The notes beneath the pieces are model-generated. The model made no database searches. It had not been told where the DNA came from and saw only the letters and a list, made by a program, of their open reading frames with translations. Of a DNA stretch of 64,000 nt, positions 44,054-53,123 are shown in pieces. Source of the stretch: Neotamlana nanhaiensis (GTDB lineage Bacteria > Bacteroidota > Bacteroidia > Flavobacteriales > Flavobacteriaceae); assembly GCF_000943555.1 (NCBI RefSeq), contig NZ_JTDV01000003.1, forward strand, positions 124,001-188,000. Direction: 5' to 3'. The first letter of the stretch is position 1. Each line of letters starts with the position of its first letter. A program made the translations under genes and the position numbers.

Positions 44054-44965
44054 ATGCAGGAAATAGATAAGGTAGTTATTAATTTTGATAGCGGCGGATT
44101 ATGGGTTTTAAATATTGCCTTAGCCATTGTTATGTTTGGCGTGGCTTTAGGTATTAAACTAGGCGATTTTAAACAATTATTTAAAACTCCAAAGTTAATT
44201 TTAGTTGGTGTTGTTTGCCAGTTTTTGCTGTTACCGTTACTAACTTTTTTAGTGGTTTGGCTTATTAAACCACAGCCAAGTATTGCCTTAGGAATGATTA
44301 TGGTTGCGGCTTGCCCAGGTGGAAATATATCTAATTTTATGACGCATTTGGCTAAAGGAAATACTGCTTTATCGGTAAGTTTAACTGCATTTGCTACGTT
44401 TATTGCAGTTTTTATGACACCTTTAAATTTTCAGTTATATGGGAGTTTGTATAAACCAACAGCGCAAATATTAAACGAAGTTGCTTTAAATCCATTCGAT
44501 TTAATAAAACTGGTTATTTTAATTTTAGGAATTCCATTGGTTTTAGGTATGGTATTTAAGTATAAATTTCCAGCAACGGCATTAAAGCTATCTAAAATAT
44601 TAAAACCATTATCTATTGTAATTTTTGGGTTAATTGTAGTTTTAGCCTTTTCTAAAAATATCGATGTTTTTAATAACTACATTCATTATGTACTGTTAAT
44701 TGGAGTGTTTCATAATGTATTAGCCATTACTTTAGGTTTTGTTGTGGCTAGACTTTGTAAATTATCATTTACCAATCAAAAAACCATAGCGATTGAAACT
44801 GGTATACAAAATTCCGGTTTAGGATTACTACTCATTTTTACTTTTTTTAATGGTTTGGGCGGTATGGCTATTCTAGCTGCTTTTTGGGGTATTTGGCATA
44901 TTATTTCTGGTTTAGCAATTGCTTTTTACTGGTCGTATAGGTCTGCTAAAAAAGTTACAGTTTGA
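44054..44965 (+). CDS. bile acid:sodium symporter family transporter (BASS)
   Basis: A 303-residue membrane protein. ATG at 44054 is preferred over an in-frame TTG at 44042 that lies inside csaA. It has about nine to ten hydrophobic segments. AACPGGNISNFMTHLAKGN carries the conserved family block in which the GGNxSN segment lines the sodium and substrate site, and ETGIQNSGLGLLLIF holds the second half-repeat ExGxQN motif. BASS proteins import organic anions such as pyruvate, pantoate or sterol acids with sodium. The substrate is not shown here. Its TGA overlaps the TTG start of the acyltransferase. Confidence 0.88.
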   Translation: MQEIDKVVINFDSGGLWVLNIALAIVMFGVALGIKLGDFKQLFKTPKLILVGVVCQFLLLPLLTFLVVWLIKPQPSIALGMIMVAACPGGNISNFMTHLAKGNTALSVSLTAFATFIAVFMTPLNFQLYGSLYKPTAQILNEVALNPFDLIKLVILILGIPLVLGMVFKYKFPATALKLSKILKPLSIVIFGLIVVLAFSKNIDVFNNYIHYVLLIGVFHNVLAITLGFVVARLCKLSFTNQKTIAIETGIQNSGLGLLLIFTFFNGLGGMAILAAFWGIWHIISGLAIAFYWSYRSAKKVTV

Positions 44966-45996
44966 AACAAATTTGGTTACATACGGTAAGAGCATACTTA
45001 AGGCTAGCTTTGTTTTTTTATTATAAAAAAGTAGAAGTTATTAATGCACAAAATATTCCAAAACACAAACCTGTTTTATTGTTGTCGAATCATCAAAATG
45101 CTTTAATCGATGCCTTGCTTATTGCGGTTTATGGCAACGGACGTTTCTTTTATTTTTTAACCAGAGCGAGTGTTTTTAATAAACCTATTATTGCAAAGAT
45201 TTTAAAATCGTTACAAATGATACCCGTATATCGTGTGCGTGATGGATGGAAGACTATTTCGAATAATGCTGAGGTTTTTACAAACTGTAGCACAATTTTA
45301 AGTAACAATGAAGCGGTGTCGTTGTTTCCCGAGGGCAATCATAGTTTAAAGCGTACTGTAAGGCCATTAAGTAAAGGATTTACAAGAATAGTTTTTGAAA
45401 CTTTAGAAAGCTATCCTGAAACCGATTTGCAAATTGTGCCCTTAGGATTAAATTATAAAAATGCTGAAAGCTATCCAGATTCGGTAAGTTTAAACTTTGG
45501 AAACGCTATTGCGGCTAAACCATTTTTTAAAACGGATAAACATGAAGGTGTTTTAAAATTAAAAACAACTGTACAAGAGCGTATTTCGGAATTAACAACC
45601 AACATTCCAAAAGATAATTATAGCAACATTCTAGAAAAATTAGAAGGTTTAAAGGTCGATTTCTTAAAACCAGAAATGGTTAATAATTTAATAAAATCTA
45701 ATTTTACAGATGATGTTGTAACGGTTAAAAATAATAATATAGTGTTGCAACAATTATTTAAAACGCTATTAGTACTTTTATTAATTGGACCTTATGCAGT
45801 TTGGAAATTTGTTGCTCAACCAAAAATAAAGGAAGCCGAATTTACCGCAACTTTTAGGTTTGCCATAGCAATTACCTTGGTGCCTATTTGGGTAATTTTA
45901 ATGTCGAGTTTCTTGGCCGCTATTTTTAGCATTAAAATAGGAGGAATTTACTTGTTGGTGGTGTTGGGTACAGCCCTTTTAACAAGTAAAATTTAA
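44962..45996 (+). CDS. lysophospholipid/glycerol acyltransferase (PlsC-like)
   Basis: A 344-residue protein with a TTG start in a TTGA overlap. PVLLLSNHQNALIDALLIAV is the catalytic block; five residues separate His and Asp (HX5D) instead of the usual four, as in SCT1/GPT2-like and many Bacteroidota members. Later YRVRDG and FPEGNHSLK are acyl-donor/phosphate-binding blocks (FPEG form). Two C-terminal membrane segments (about 255-275 and 290-340) are present. It acylates a lysolipid or glycerol phosphate. The overlap with the transporter is probably transcriptional only. Confidence 0.82.
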   Translation: MKQIWLHTVRAYLRLALFFYYKKVEVINAQNIPKHKPVLLLSNHQNALIDALLIAVYGNGRFFYFLTRASVFNKPIIAKILKSLQMIPVYRVRDGWKTISNNAEVFTNCSTILSNNEAVSLFPEGNHSLKRTVRPLSKGFTRIVFETLESYPETDLQIVPLGLNYKNAESYPDSVSLNFGNAIAAKPFFKTDKHEGVLKLKTTVQERISELTTNIPKDNYSNILEKLEGLKVDFLKPEMVNNLIKSNFTDDVVTVKNNNIVLQQLFKTLLVLLLIGPYAVWKFVAQPKIKEAEFTATFRFAIAITLVPIWVILMSSFLAAIFSIKIGGIYLLVVLGTALLTSKI

Positions 45997-46003
45997 ACAT
46001 AAA

Positions 46004-46030
46004 AAAACCATCAAATTAATTGATGGTTTT
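46004..46030. terminator. bidirectional terminator between convergent genes
   Basis: AAAACCATCAA, a five-base loop and TTGATGGTTTT form a perfect 11-bp stem 8 bases after the acyltransferase stop, with A-rich sequence on one side and T on the other. It can end both the acyltransferase transcript and the DUF3276 transcript from the minus strand. Confidence 0.88.
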
Positions 46031-46036
46031 AATAAG

Positions 46037-46411
46037 TTATATATCGTCGAAATCTACGTCGGTAAAACTTTCTGGTGTTTTAAGCTCAGCTTCAGTAACA
46101 CGAGGTGCTACGTATTCTTTCTTGAAGTCTTTTTGGTGTCTTTCGCTTATTACTTCGTCACCTTTTTCGCTAATAATGTAATCAGTCATTTCAGATAAAA
46201 TATCTTTAAACTCTGCGAAATCTTCTTTGTAAATGTAAATTTTATGCTTTTTGTAATGGAAAGATCCATCGTCATTTGTAAACTTTTTACTCTCAGTAAT
46301 TGTTAGGTAATAATCGTCAGCCTTAGTTGCTCTAACATCAAAAAAATAAGTTCGTCGTCCTGCTCGTAATACTTTTGAAAAAATTTCCTCTTTCTCCATC
46401 ATAGCATTCAT
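46037..46411 (-). CDS. DUF3276 family protein, PUR-alpha-like nucleic-acid-binding domain
   Basis: A 124-residue protein. MNAMMEKEEIFSKVLRAGRR is one possible start; the Met at position 4 or 5 also fits. RAGRRTYFFDVRATKADDYY is the strand pair of PUR domains, and TITESKKFTNDDGSFHYKKH continues the sheet; an acidic tail (DFTDVDFDDI-like) closes it. Bacterial PUR proteins such as that of Borrelia bind single-stranded RNA and DNA. It is conserved in Bacteroidota. Role probably regulatory, details unknown. Confidence 0.85.
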   Translation of the reverse strand: MNAMMEKEEIFSKVLRAGRRTYFFDVRATKADDYYLTITESKKFTNDDGSFHYKKHKIYIYKEDFAEFKDILSEMTDYIISEKGDEVISERHQKDFKKEYVAPRVTEAELKTPESFTDVDFDDI

Positions 46412-46562
46412 TTTGAATTGAAATAGTGTTGATTTAATTGTTTTGTAAATACCAAAAATCTAAAAAAAACTCTTATTAACCAACAAATTATAAGTTTTCT
46501 TTTGTTGAAAGCACCATTAATGCGAGAATTTAAACGAAAAACTTATCAGAATGATTTTTAGA

Positions 46563-48314
46563 TTATACTGTTTCGCTCAATTGTTTTAGGTAAAGCTCTT
46601 TGTAATAGCCATCTACATTTATTAAACTGTCGTGGTTGCCTTCTTGTACAATTTTACCATCATCTAAAACAATAATTTTATCGGCATTTTTTGCTGAAGA
46701 CACACGATGACTTACAATTATTGAGGTTTTGTTTTTAGAAATTTTGTTGAGGTTTTTCAATATTTTTTCTTCAGTTTCTGTATCTACGGCCGACAGGCAA
46801 TCGTCGAACAAAAAAATTTTAGGCGATTTAATTATGGCTCTAGCAATAGAAACGCGTTGTTTTTGTCCGCCAGAAAGAGTAATACCACGTTCACCTAAAA
46901 CGGTATCGTAACCATTTTTAAATTTAATAATGTTTTTATGTACTTGGGCGTTTTTTGCAGCTTCAATAACATCAGCTTCTGTGGCATCAATTTTACCAAA
47001 GCTAATATTGTTTTTTATAGTATCGGAAAATAAAAAAGCATCTTGAGGTACATATCCAATGCTGTCGCGTAAATTATATAGGTTTAGCTTGTTTAAAGGT
47101 ATTTTGTTTATGGTTATACTACCTTGGTTAACGTCGTATAAGCGCCCAATTAAATCTAAAATAGTCGATTTTCCAGAGCCTGTTTTTCCTAGAATAGATA
47201 AGGTTTCACCTGCTTTAATTGTAAAGCTAACTTTTTTCAATGCTTCAATATTGGTGTCGTCGTAAGTAAACGAAACATCATTAAAAACAATATCACCTTC
47301 AATATTTGTTTCAGTATTGTTTTCGTTTTTAATTTCAGGTTCAATATTTAAAAACTCATTAATACGTTTTTGCGATGCTTCGGCTTGTTGTACAATTGAA
47401 GTCACCCAACCTACTGTAGCCACTGGCCATGTTAAAAGGTTTACATACATTAAAAATTCAGCAATGGTACCAATACTTTCAATTTCACTATTAATGTATT
47501 GCATGCCGCCAATATAAATGACTAAAAGGTTACTGCTACCAATTAGTAGAATCATCATTGGAAAAAACCAAGCTTGTATTTTAGCTAAACTTACTTGTTT
47601 GTTTTTGCTTTCAATAGCTAATTCTTTAAAGTTTTTTGAGGTTTGTGCCTCTATGCCATAAGCCTTTATTACCGAAATACCACTAAAAGACTCTTGTGTA
47701 AAGGTTGAAAGTTTCGATAAATATTCTTGCACAACGGTGCTTCGGTTATGTATTTCTTTGCTTAATTTATAAATGATTATTGATAAAATTGGTAACGGTA
47801 CTAAAGTGTATAATGTTAGTTTTGGTGAGGCTTTGTACATGTAAAAAATGACCATAATAATTAAAGTTATGGTATTTATACTGTACATTATGGCAGGACC
47901 AGCGTACATGCGAACTCGGGTAACATCTTCGGTTATACGATTCATTAAATCGCCAGTTCTGTTTTTTTTATAAAAATTTAACGATAGCTTTTGGTACTGC
48001 TCGTAAATTTCATTTTTTAAATCGTATTCAATATAACGCGAAACATTAATAATGGTTTGGCGCATAAAAAAGGTTAAAATAGCACCAATTATTGCGGCTC
48101 CAACTATGTAAAGAATGGCTTCAAACAAATCGTTTTTAAAAACCTCTTTGGTTATATCGCCTGCAAAATAGGTTTCTATAACCGTAAAAATTTCTTTTAC
48201 ATAGCGTGGTGTATATAGTAAAAATAGGCGTGCAACAATGGTAATTATAATACCAATTATTAAATGACTACGGTATTTGTAAAAGTATTTATTTAAATGC
48301 AGTAATGCTTTCAT
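46563..48314 (-). CDS. ABC transporter, fused permease and ATPase (MsbA-like exporter)
   Basis: A 583-residue half-transporter. Six membrane helices (to about 310) are followed by an ABC ATPase: Walker A SILGKTGSGKSTILDLIGRL, Q-loop YVPQDAFLFSD, signature ITLSGGQKQRVSIARAI, Walker B KIFLFDDCLSAVD, H-loop SIIVSHR. The residue after Walker B is Asp where active exporters usually have Glu, as in the BmrC/YheI-type partners, which weakens hydrolysis at that site. It could be a homodimer lipid/drug exporter. The downstream minus-strand gene is 151 bases away and unrelated. Substrate not known. Confidence 0.85.
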   Translation of the reverse strand: MKALLHLNKYFYKYRSHLIIGIIITIVARLFLLYTPRYVKEIFTVIETYFAGDITKEVFKNDLFEAILYIVGAAIIGAILTFFMRQTIINVSRYIEYDLKNEIYEQYQKLSLNFYKKNRTGDLMNRITEDVTRVRMYAGPAIMYSINTITLIIMVIFYMYKASPKLTLYTLVPLPILSIIIYKLSKEIHNRSTVVQEYLSKLSTFTQESFSGISVIKAYGIEAQTSKNFKELAIESKNKQVSLAKIQAWFFPMMILLIGSSNLLVIYIGGMQYINSEIESIGTIAEFLMYVNLLTWPVATVGWVTSIVQQAEASQKRINEFLNIEPEIKNENNTETNIEGDIVFNDVSFTYDDTNIEALKKVSFTIKAGETLSILGKTGSGKSTILDLIGRLYDVNQGSITINKIPLNKLNLYNLRDSIGYVPQDAFLFSDTIKNNISFGKIDATEADVIEAAKNAQVHKNIIKFKNGYDTVLGERGITLSGGQKQRVSIARAIIKSPKIFLFDDCLSAVDTETEEKILKNLNKISKNKTSIIVSHRVSSAKNADKIIVLDDGKIVQEGNHDSLINVDGYYKELYLKQLSETV

Positions 48315-48336
48315 GTAATTTTTAAAAGTAGAAACG

Positions 48337-48344
48337 CAAATATA
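48337..48344 (-). promoter_or_regulatory. -7 promoter element for the ABC exporter
   Basis: On the minus strand TATATTTG, a perfect TAnnTTTG match, ends 22 bases before the ATG of the exporter. The -33 element is not clear. The facing nusB promoter lies 115 bases away in the same 204-base gap. Confidence 0.6.
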
Positions 48345-48458
48345 GTTTATTAATGATAATTACCTTGTAAAACACTTGTGATTGAATTGTTAAACATTGC
48401 TTAAAGTATTTGTAATAATTATTTAAAAATAAAGATGAAAAGTTATTAAATATAGTCT

Positions 48459-48466
48459 TACTTTTG
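48459..48466 (+). promoter_or_regulatory. -7 promoter element for nusB
   Basis: TACTTTTG is a perfect TAnnTTTG match, about 52 bases before the nusB start. A TTA at the right distance is the only -33 candidate. It would drive nusB, the DUF1573 gene and possibly yajC. Confidence 0.6.
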
Positions 48467-48518
48467 CAACGTAAAATTTTTAAACAACCTATCTGTTTTA
48501 TAAAAGTTCTTTGTAATT

Positions 48519-49463
48519 ATGCTTAATAGAAGACACATCCGCATTAAAGTTATGCAAGGCCTATACGCTTTTAAAGGTTCTGAAAGTGACGATTTTAGTA
48601 AAGACCAAAAATTCCTGCTATTTAGCATAGAAAATATCCAAAACTTATACCTTTTAATGCTGTCGTTGCTTATTGAAGTGCAAAAACGCGCCGCTAGCGA
48701 TATTGTAAAAAAGCAACAAAAACATCTTGCCACTAAAGAAGATAAAGATCCTAACCGAAAGTTTGTTAACAACCAAATTTTAACCGCAATATGCGAAAGC
48801 GAGGCATTACGCGAGCTTCTTGAAGGTAGAAAAATTGATAATTGGGAGTTAGATAGCGAATACGTTGATGTTATTTTTAAAGCCATTACATCTAGTAATT
48901 TGTATAAAGATTATATGAAAACGAGAACCTCCGATTTTAAAGAGGATAAAGATTTTATTGTTGATGTATACAAAGAAATTGTGGCACCAAACGAGAAATT
49001 ATACGATTATATTGAAGATAAAAACTTAACGTGGTTAGACGATTTACCTATTGTAAACACAACTATTTTGAAGCTTTTACGTAAAATTAAGCCAACTTCC
49101 GAAGGTAAATATTTTACACCAAAATTATATAAAGATATCGATGATAAGCAATTTGCAATCGATTTGTTTAAAAAAACACTACTTAACCGCACAAGTTTAA
49201 ATACAGAGATTGGAGAAAAAACCAAAAATTGGGATGCCGATAGAATTGCTAATGTAGATTATGTATTGTTGCAAATGGCCATTTCCGAAATAAAACATTT
49301 TTCATCAATACCTGTAAAAGTTACCATTAACGAGTATTTAGAAATATCGAAAGAGTATAGTACGCCAAAAAGCAGCATTTTTATTAATGGTATTTTAGAT
49401 AAGTTGGTAAAAGAATATGAGGCATCTGGTAAACTACAAAAAGTAGGACGTGGCTTGCTTTAA
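48519..49463 (+). CDS. nusB: transcription antitermination factor NusB (extended form)
   Basis: A 314-residue NusB, about twice the length of the E. coli protein. Residues 1-60 hold the first family helix (RRHIRIKVMQGLYAFKGSES), a spacer of about 110 residues follows, and residues 180-305 hold the rest: FAIDLFKKTLLNR, DADRIANVDYVLLQMAISE, and SIPVKVTINEYLEISKEYS, ending in a basic tail. It joins NusE/S10 on boxA RNA during rRNA transcription. The extended spacer occurs in other Bacteroidota and its role is unknown to me. Next gene is 88 bases downstream. Confidence 0.92.
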   Translation: MLNRRHIRIKVMQGLYAFKGSESDDFSKDQKFLLFSIENIQNLYLLMLSLLIEVQKRAASDIVKKQQKHLATKEDKDPNRKFVNNQILTAICESEALRELLEGRKIDNWELDSEYVDVIFKAITSSNLYKDYMKTRTSDFKEDKDFIVDVYKEIVAPNEKLYDYIEDKNLTWLDDLPIVNTTILKLLRKIKPTSEGKYFTPKLYKDIDDKQFAIDLFKKTLLNRTSLNTEIGEKTKNWDADRIANVDYVLLQMAISEIKHFSSIPVKVTINEYLEISKEYSTPKSSIFINGILDKLVKEYEASGKLQKVGRGLL

Positions 49464-49511
49464 AGAGTGTTAAGAACTTTACAAAAAGTTTTTAATGGCT
49501 TAAATAATTAC

Positions 49512-49519
49512 TATTTTTA
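49512..49519 (+). promoter_or_regulatory. possible -7 element for the DUF1573 gene
   Basis: TATTTTTA, one base from TAnnTTTG, lies 32 bases before the start. It could give the lipoprotein its own transcript besides read-through from nusB. No -33 element is clear. Confidence 0.3.
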
Positions 49520-49551
49520 CGAACCAAATTTTTATAAATCAATTTTTTATT

Positions 49552-50028
49552 ATGAAAAAAATCATCTTAGGCTTAGCGGCATTTACCATGTTGGCTTTTA
49601 CTTCTTGTAAAGACAATGCAGCAAACAAAATAGACGAAAGTAATATTGCAGCTGCAGCTGAAAGAGACGCCGTAGCATCGAAATTTCCTGTAATTGAGTT
49701 TGAAAAAAAAGAACACGATTTTGGTGAAATAGAATCTAGAACACCAGTTGAAACCGTGTTTAAATATAAAAACACTGGAGATGCGCCTTTAGTAATTACC
49801 GATATTAAAAGTTCTTGCGGATGTACTGTACCACAAAACTGGAGTAGAGAGCCTTTAGCACCAGGAGCAGAAGGAGAATTTACTGTAAAGTTTAACGGAA
49901 GCGGATCAAACAAAGTAACAAAAACTATTACAGTTACAGCAAACACAGAGCAAGGTAAAGAAGCCGTAAAAATTACTGCTTTTGTTAAGCCAGATCCAAA
50001 TAAAGCTACAGGCGTAGGAGCACACTAA
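49552..50028 (+). CDS. DUF1573 domain lipoprotein
   Basis: A 158-residue protein. The signal peptide ends in FTSC at residues 17-20 (lipobox), so it is a lipoprotein. FEKKEHDFGEIESRTPVETV followed by FKYKNTGDAPLVITDI and SSCGCTVPQNW is the DUF1573 Ig-like domain with its CGC site, widespread in Bacteroidota. Function not established. It lies between nusB and yajC, a conserved gene order I recall in flavobacteria. Confidence 0.88.
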   Translation: MKKIILGLAAFTMLAFTSCKDNAANKIDESNIAAAAERDAVASKFPVIEFEKKEHDFGEIESRTPVETVFKYKNTGDAPLVITDIKSSCGCTVPQNWSREPLAPGAEGEFTVKFNGSGSNKVTKTITVTANTEQGKEAVKITAFVKPDPNKATGVGAH

Positions 50029-50049
50029 TAATTATTATTTAAATAAGAA

Positions 50050-50346
50050 ATGGGAGAAGGATTAAGCAGTTTACTGCCTTTTGTATTAATGTTTGTCGTG
50101 GTGTATTTTTTTATGATTGCACCTCAAATGAAACGCGCTAAAAAAGAAAAGAAATTTGCAGCCGAGTTAAAACGAGGCGATAAAGTAGTTACCAAAAGTG
50201 GTTTACATGGTAAAATTGCCGAGTTAAACGATAAAGACAGTTCTTGTGTAATTGAAACTTTAGCGGGTAAATTAAAATTCGATAGATCGGCTATTTCAAT
50301 GGAAATGAGCCAAAAACTTAATGCGCCAGTAGCAGAAAAAAAATAA
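50050..50346 (+). CDS. yajC: preprotein translocase subunit YajC
   Basis: A 98-residue protein: one N-terminal membrane segment (LLPFVLMFVVVYFFMIAPQM), the conserved PQMKRAKKEKKF block after it, then the RGDKVVTKSGLHGKI fold of YajC and the C-terminal strand. It is part of the SecDF-YajC holotranslocon. The hairpin terminator is right after it. Confidence 0.92.
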   Translation: MGEGLSSLLPFVLMFVVVYFFMIAPQMKRAKKEKKFAAELKRGDKVVTKSGLHGKIAELNDKDSSCVIETLAGKLKFDRSAISMEMSQKLNAPVAEKK

Positions 50347-50369
50347 ATTTAAAAACATTAAATTTTGAG

Positions 50370-50397
50370 CCTCCTAATTTTATTAGGAGGTTTTTTT
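50370..50397 (+). terminator. rho-independent terminator after yajC
   Basis: CCTCCTAAT, a three-base loop and ATTAGGAGG form a perfect 9-bp stem 23 bases after the stop, followed by a run of T. Confidence 0.88.
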
Positions 50398-50654
50398 ATG
50401 TCTTATTGTATCGAGTAAATAAGGAGTTAGGTGTTTTAGTTGTGTAAAACAATAATAAAACGCCCTATGTTTATCTATTTTTTGATTATTGTTGTTTCTC
50501 ATATTTTGCTTTTTTTGATCTTTAAGCATTTTTAAACATTGTGTTTAAAAGAAAAGATTTTCAGTCGTAAACAGCTAAATCATTCTGAAGTTGATAGGAT
50601 GCGATTAGCTAGTAAACTTAAAATGTTACACTGTTTATCACATTTGGATTGTAT

Positions 50655-50762
50655 ATGAATGACATTAAACATTCAAAACATTATGAGTTTAGCAATTTTG
50701 CAACTTTAAAACACCAAGCCCAAAAAAGTGTTTTAGAATCTGTTGAGAAATTAAAGTTATAA
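50655..50762 (+). CDS. small possible ORF in the yajC-pnp gap
   Basis: 35 codons from ATG to TAA, below the usual ORF size. MNDIKHSKHYEFSNF and LESVEKLKL have no recognised family. The rest of the gap (50398-50785) has no motif or repeat that I can name, only AT-rich sequence. This could be chance or a remnant of a larger gene. Confidence 0.2.
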   Translation: MNDIKHSKHYEFSNFATLKHQAQKSVLESVEKLKL

Positions 50763-50785
50763 TATTGAAACTGTCCAAAAAATAA

Positions 50786-50816
50786 AAACCTCGATATTGG
50801 TTAAATATCGAGGTTT
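50786..50816. terminator. terminator after pnp
   Basis: AAACCTCGATATT, a five-base loop and AATATCGAGGTTT make a perfect 13-bp stem 24 bases beyond the pnp stop on the minus strand. A-rich sequence on its left gives the U tract in that direction; the right flank would serve the plus strand. Confidence 0.88.
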
Positions 50817-50839
50817 AATTTTAAAATATGATAACGAAA

Positions 50840-53092
50840 TTAATCGTCGTTTCTATTTTCTCTTGGTTTTCTATCGTCTCTACGATTGTTATTACCTCTG
50901 TTGCGGTTATCGCGTCCACGATTGTTGTTATCTCTATTGCGGTTGTTATCGCGCTTTGGTCTATCTTCCCAACCTTCTGGTTTAGGTAAAATAGCTTTAC
51001 GAGATACTTTTTCTTTACGAGTTCTTGAGTCTACACCAAAGTATTTCACATCAAAAACGTCGCCCATATTAACTACGTCGCTAACATTTTCGGTACGTTC
51101 CCAAGCGAGTTCACTTACGTGTAATAAAACTTCGTTTCCTGGCGCTTCGGTATATTCTACAACAGCACCAAAATCTAACATTTTAATTACTTTTACTTCG
51201 TAAATGCTACCAACTTCTGGTTTAAAAGTTAAAGAATCAATTTTAGCTAAAACAGCATCAATACCAGCTTGGTCTGTTCCTAAAATTTCAACAATACCTT
51301 CTTCTGTAACCGGATCTTCATTGATAACGATAGTTGTTCCAGTTTCTTTCTGTAATTCTTGAATTACTTTTCCTCCAGGACCAATAAAGGCACCAATTAA
51401 ATCGTTTGGTAACGTTGCTGTAACCATTTTAGGCGCGTGAGCTTTAACATCGGTATTTGGAGTAGCAATGGTATCGGTTAATTTACCTAGAATGTGCATT
51501 CTACCGTCTTTAGCTTGGTTTAATGCATTTACCAAAATCTCGTAGCTTAAGCCTTTAATTTTAATATCCATTTGGCAAGCTGTAATACCATCTGCTGTAC
51601 CAGTAACTTTAAAGTCCATATCACCTAAATGATCTTCATCACCTAAAATATCAGATAAAACAGCATAACGTTCACCATCAGAAATTAATCCCATAGCAAT
51701 ACCCGATACTGGTTTTGTCATTTGTACACCAGCATCCATTAACGCCATAGTACCCGCACAAACTGTTGCCATAGAAGATGAACCGTTAGATTCTAATACT
51801 TCAGATACAACTCTTACTGTATAAGGACAATCAGCAGGAACCATACGTTTTAAAGCACGTTGTGCTAAGTTACCGTGTCCAATTTCACGACGCGAAGTTC
51901 CTCTTAAAGGTCTTGCTTCTCCCGTTGAAAAAGGAGGGAAGTTATAATGTAAGTAGAAACGTTCTTCACCTTCTAACGATGGGTTATCAATCATGTTAGC
52001 TTCACGCGATGTACCTAAAGTAACGGTTGCTAAAGCTTGAGTTTCCCCACGTGTGAATATTGAAGAACCGTGTGTAGATGGTAAATAATCTACCTCACAC
52101 CAAATTGGGCGTACTTCGATAGTTTTACGACCGTCTAAACGAATGCCTTCTTCTAATACTAAGTTTCTAACTGCTTCTTTTTGAATTTTACTGAAGTATT
52201 TTGATACTAAACCACCAACTTCTTCAAGTTCTTCTTCTGTATATTCTCCTTTTAAAGCTTCTTTTACTTCAGCGAAAGCTAAACCTCTATCATGTTTAGA
52301 TGATGAACTTTTAGCAATGTCGTAACATTTATCGTAAGCAAAAGCTTTTACTTTTTCAAGAACAGCTTCATCTTCTGCTTCAGGCTCATATTCACGTGTT
52401 TCTTTAGCGCCAACTTGAGCAACTAAACGTTTTTGAGCTTCAATTTGAACTTTAATGGCTTCGTGAGCAACTTTAATAGCTTCAACCATTTCATCTTCTG
52501 AAATTTCACTCATTTCACCTTCAACCATCATCACAGAATCTTCTGAAGCACCAATAACCATATCAATGTCTGATTGTTCTAATTGTGATAAACTTGGGTT
52601 GATGATGAATTCGCCATCAATTCTAGCAACACGAACTTCAGAAATAGGTGTTTCAAAAGGAATATCGCTTAATTGAATAGCCGCAGAAGCCGCTAAACCA
52701 GCTAAAGCATCTGGCATCACATCTTTATCTAAAGACATTAACTGAATCATAACTTGAGTTTCAGCGTGGTAATCTTTAGGGAATAATGGGCGTAATACGC
52801 GGTCTACAATACGCATTACTAAAATTTCTTCGGTGCTAGGGCGTGCCTCGCGTTTAAAAAATCCGCCTGGGTAACGACCAGCAGCAGCAAATTTTTCACG
52901 ATAATCTACCGTTAAAGGTAAAAAATCTACATCGGCAGCATTGTAGTTCGATACTACCGTACAAAGTAACATAGTATCACCCGATTTTACAACAACAGAA
53001 CCATGAGCCTGTTTTGCAAGTTTTCCAGTTTCGATAGAAATTTCTCTACCGTCACCAAGGTCTATAACCTCTTTAAATGTTTGTGGAATCAT
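50840..53092 (-). CDS. pnp: polyribonucleotide nucleotidyltransferase (PNPase)
   Basis: A 750-residue PNPase with two RNase PH domains, an all-helical linker, KH domain ([20 protein letters not shown] near 560) and S1 domain ([15 protein letters not shown] near 632). The second PH domain shows [13 protein letters not shown] and [17 protein letters not shown]. The last ~45 residues are Arg/Asn/Asp-rich (repeats of RDNN and RGNNNRR), a tail not present in E. coli PNPase. It phosphorolyses RNA 3' to 5'. It is next to rpsO as in many bacteria, in the same minus orientation. Confidence 0.95.
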   Translation of the reverse strand: MIPQTFKEVIDLGDGREISIETGKLAKQAHGSVVVKSGDTMLLCTVVSNYNAADVDFLPLTVDYREKFAAAGRYPGGFFKREARPSTEEILVMRIVDRVLRPLFPKDYHAETQVMIQLMSLDKDVMPDALAGLAASAAIQLSDIPFETPISEVRVARIDGEFIINPSLSQLEQSDIDMVIGASEDSVMMVEGEMSEISEDEMVEAIKVAHEAIKVQIEAQKRLVAQVGAKETREYEPEAEDEAVLEKVKAFAYDKCYDIAKSSSSKHDRGLAFAEVKEALKGEYTEEELEEVGGLVSKYFSKIQKEAVRNLVLEEGIRLDGRKTIEVRPIWCEVDYLPSTHGSSIFTRGETQALATVTLGTSREANMIDNPSLEGEERFYLHYNFPPFSTGEARPLRGTSRREIGHGNLAQRALKRMVPADCPYTVRVVSEVLESNGSSSMATVCAGTMALMDAGVQMTKPVSGIAMGLISDGERYAVLSDILGDEDHLGDMDFKVTGTADGITACQMDIKIKGLSYEILVNALNQAKDGRMHILGKLTDTIATPNTDVKAHAPKMVTATLPNDLIGAFIGPGGKVIQELQKETGTTIVINEDPVTEEGIVEILGTDQAGIDAVLAKIDSLTFKPEVGSIYEVKVIKMLDFGAVVEYTEAPGNEVLLHVSELAWERTENVSDVVNMGDVFDVKYFGVDSRTRKEKVSRKAILPKPEGWEDRPKRDNNRNRDNNNRGRDNRNRGNNNRRDDRKPRENRNDD

Positions 53093-53123
53093 AAAATTTT
53101 AATTCTTGTTTAAATTAGAGATA

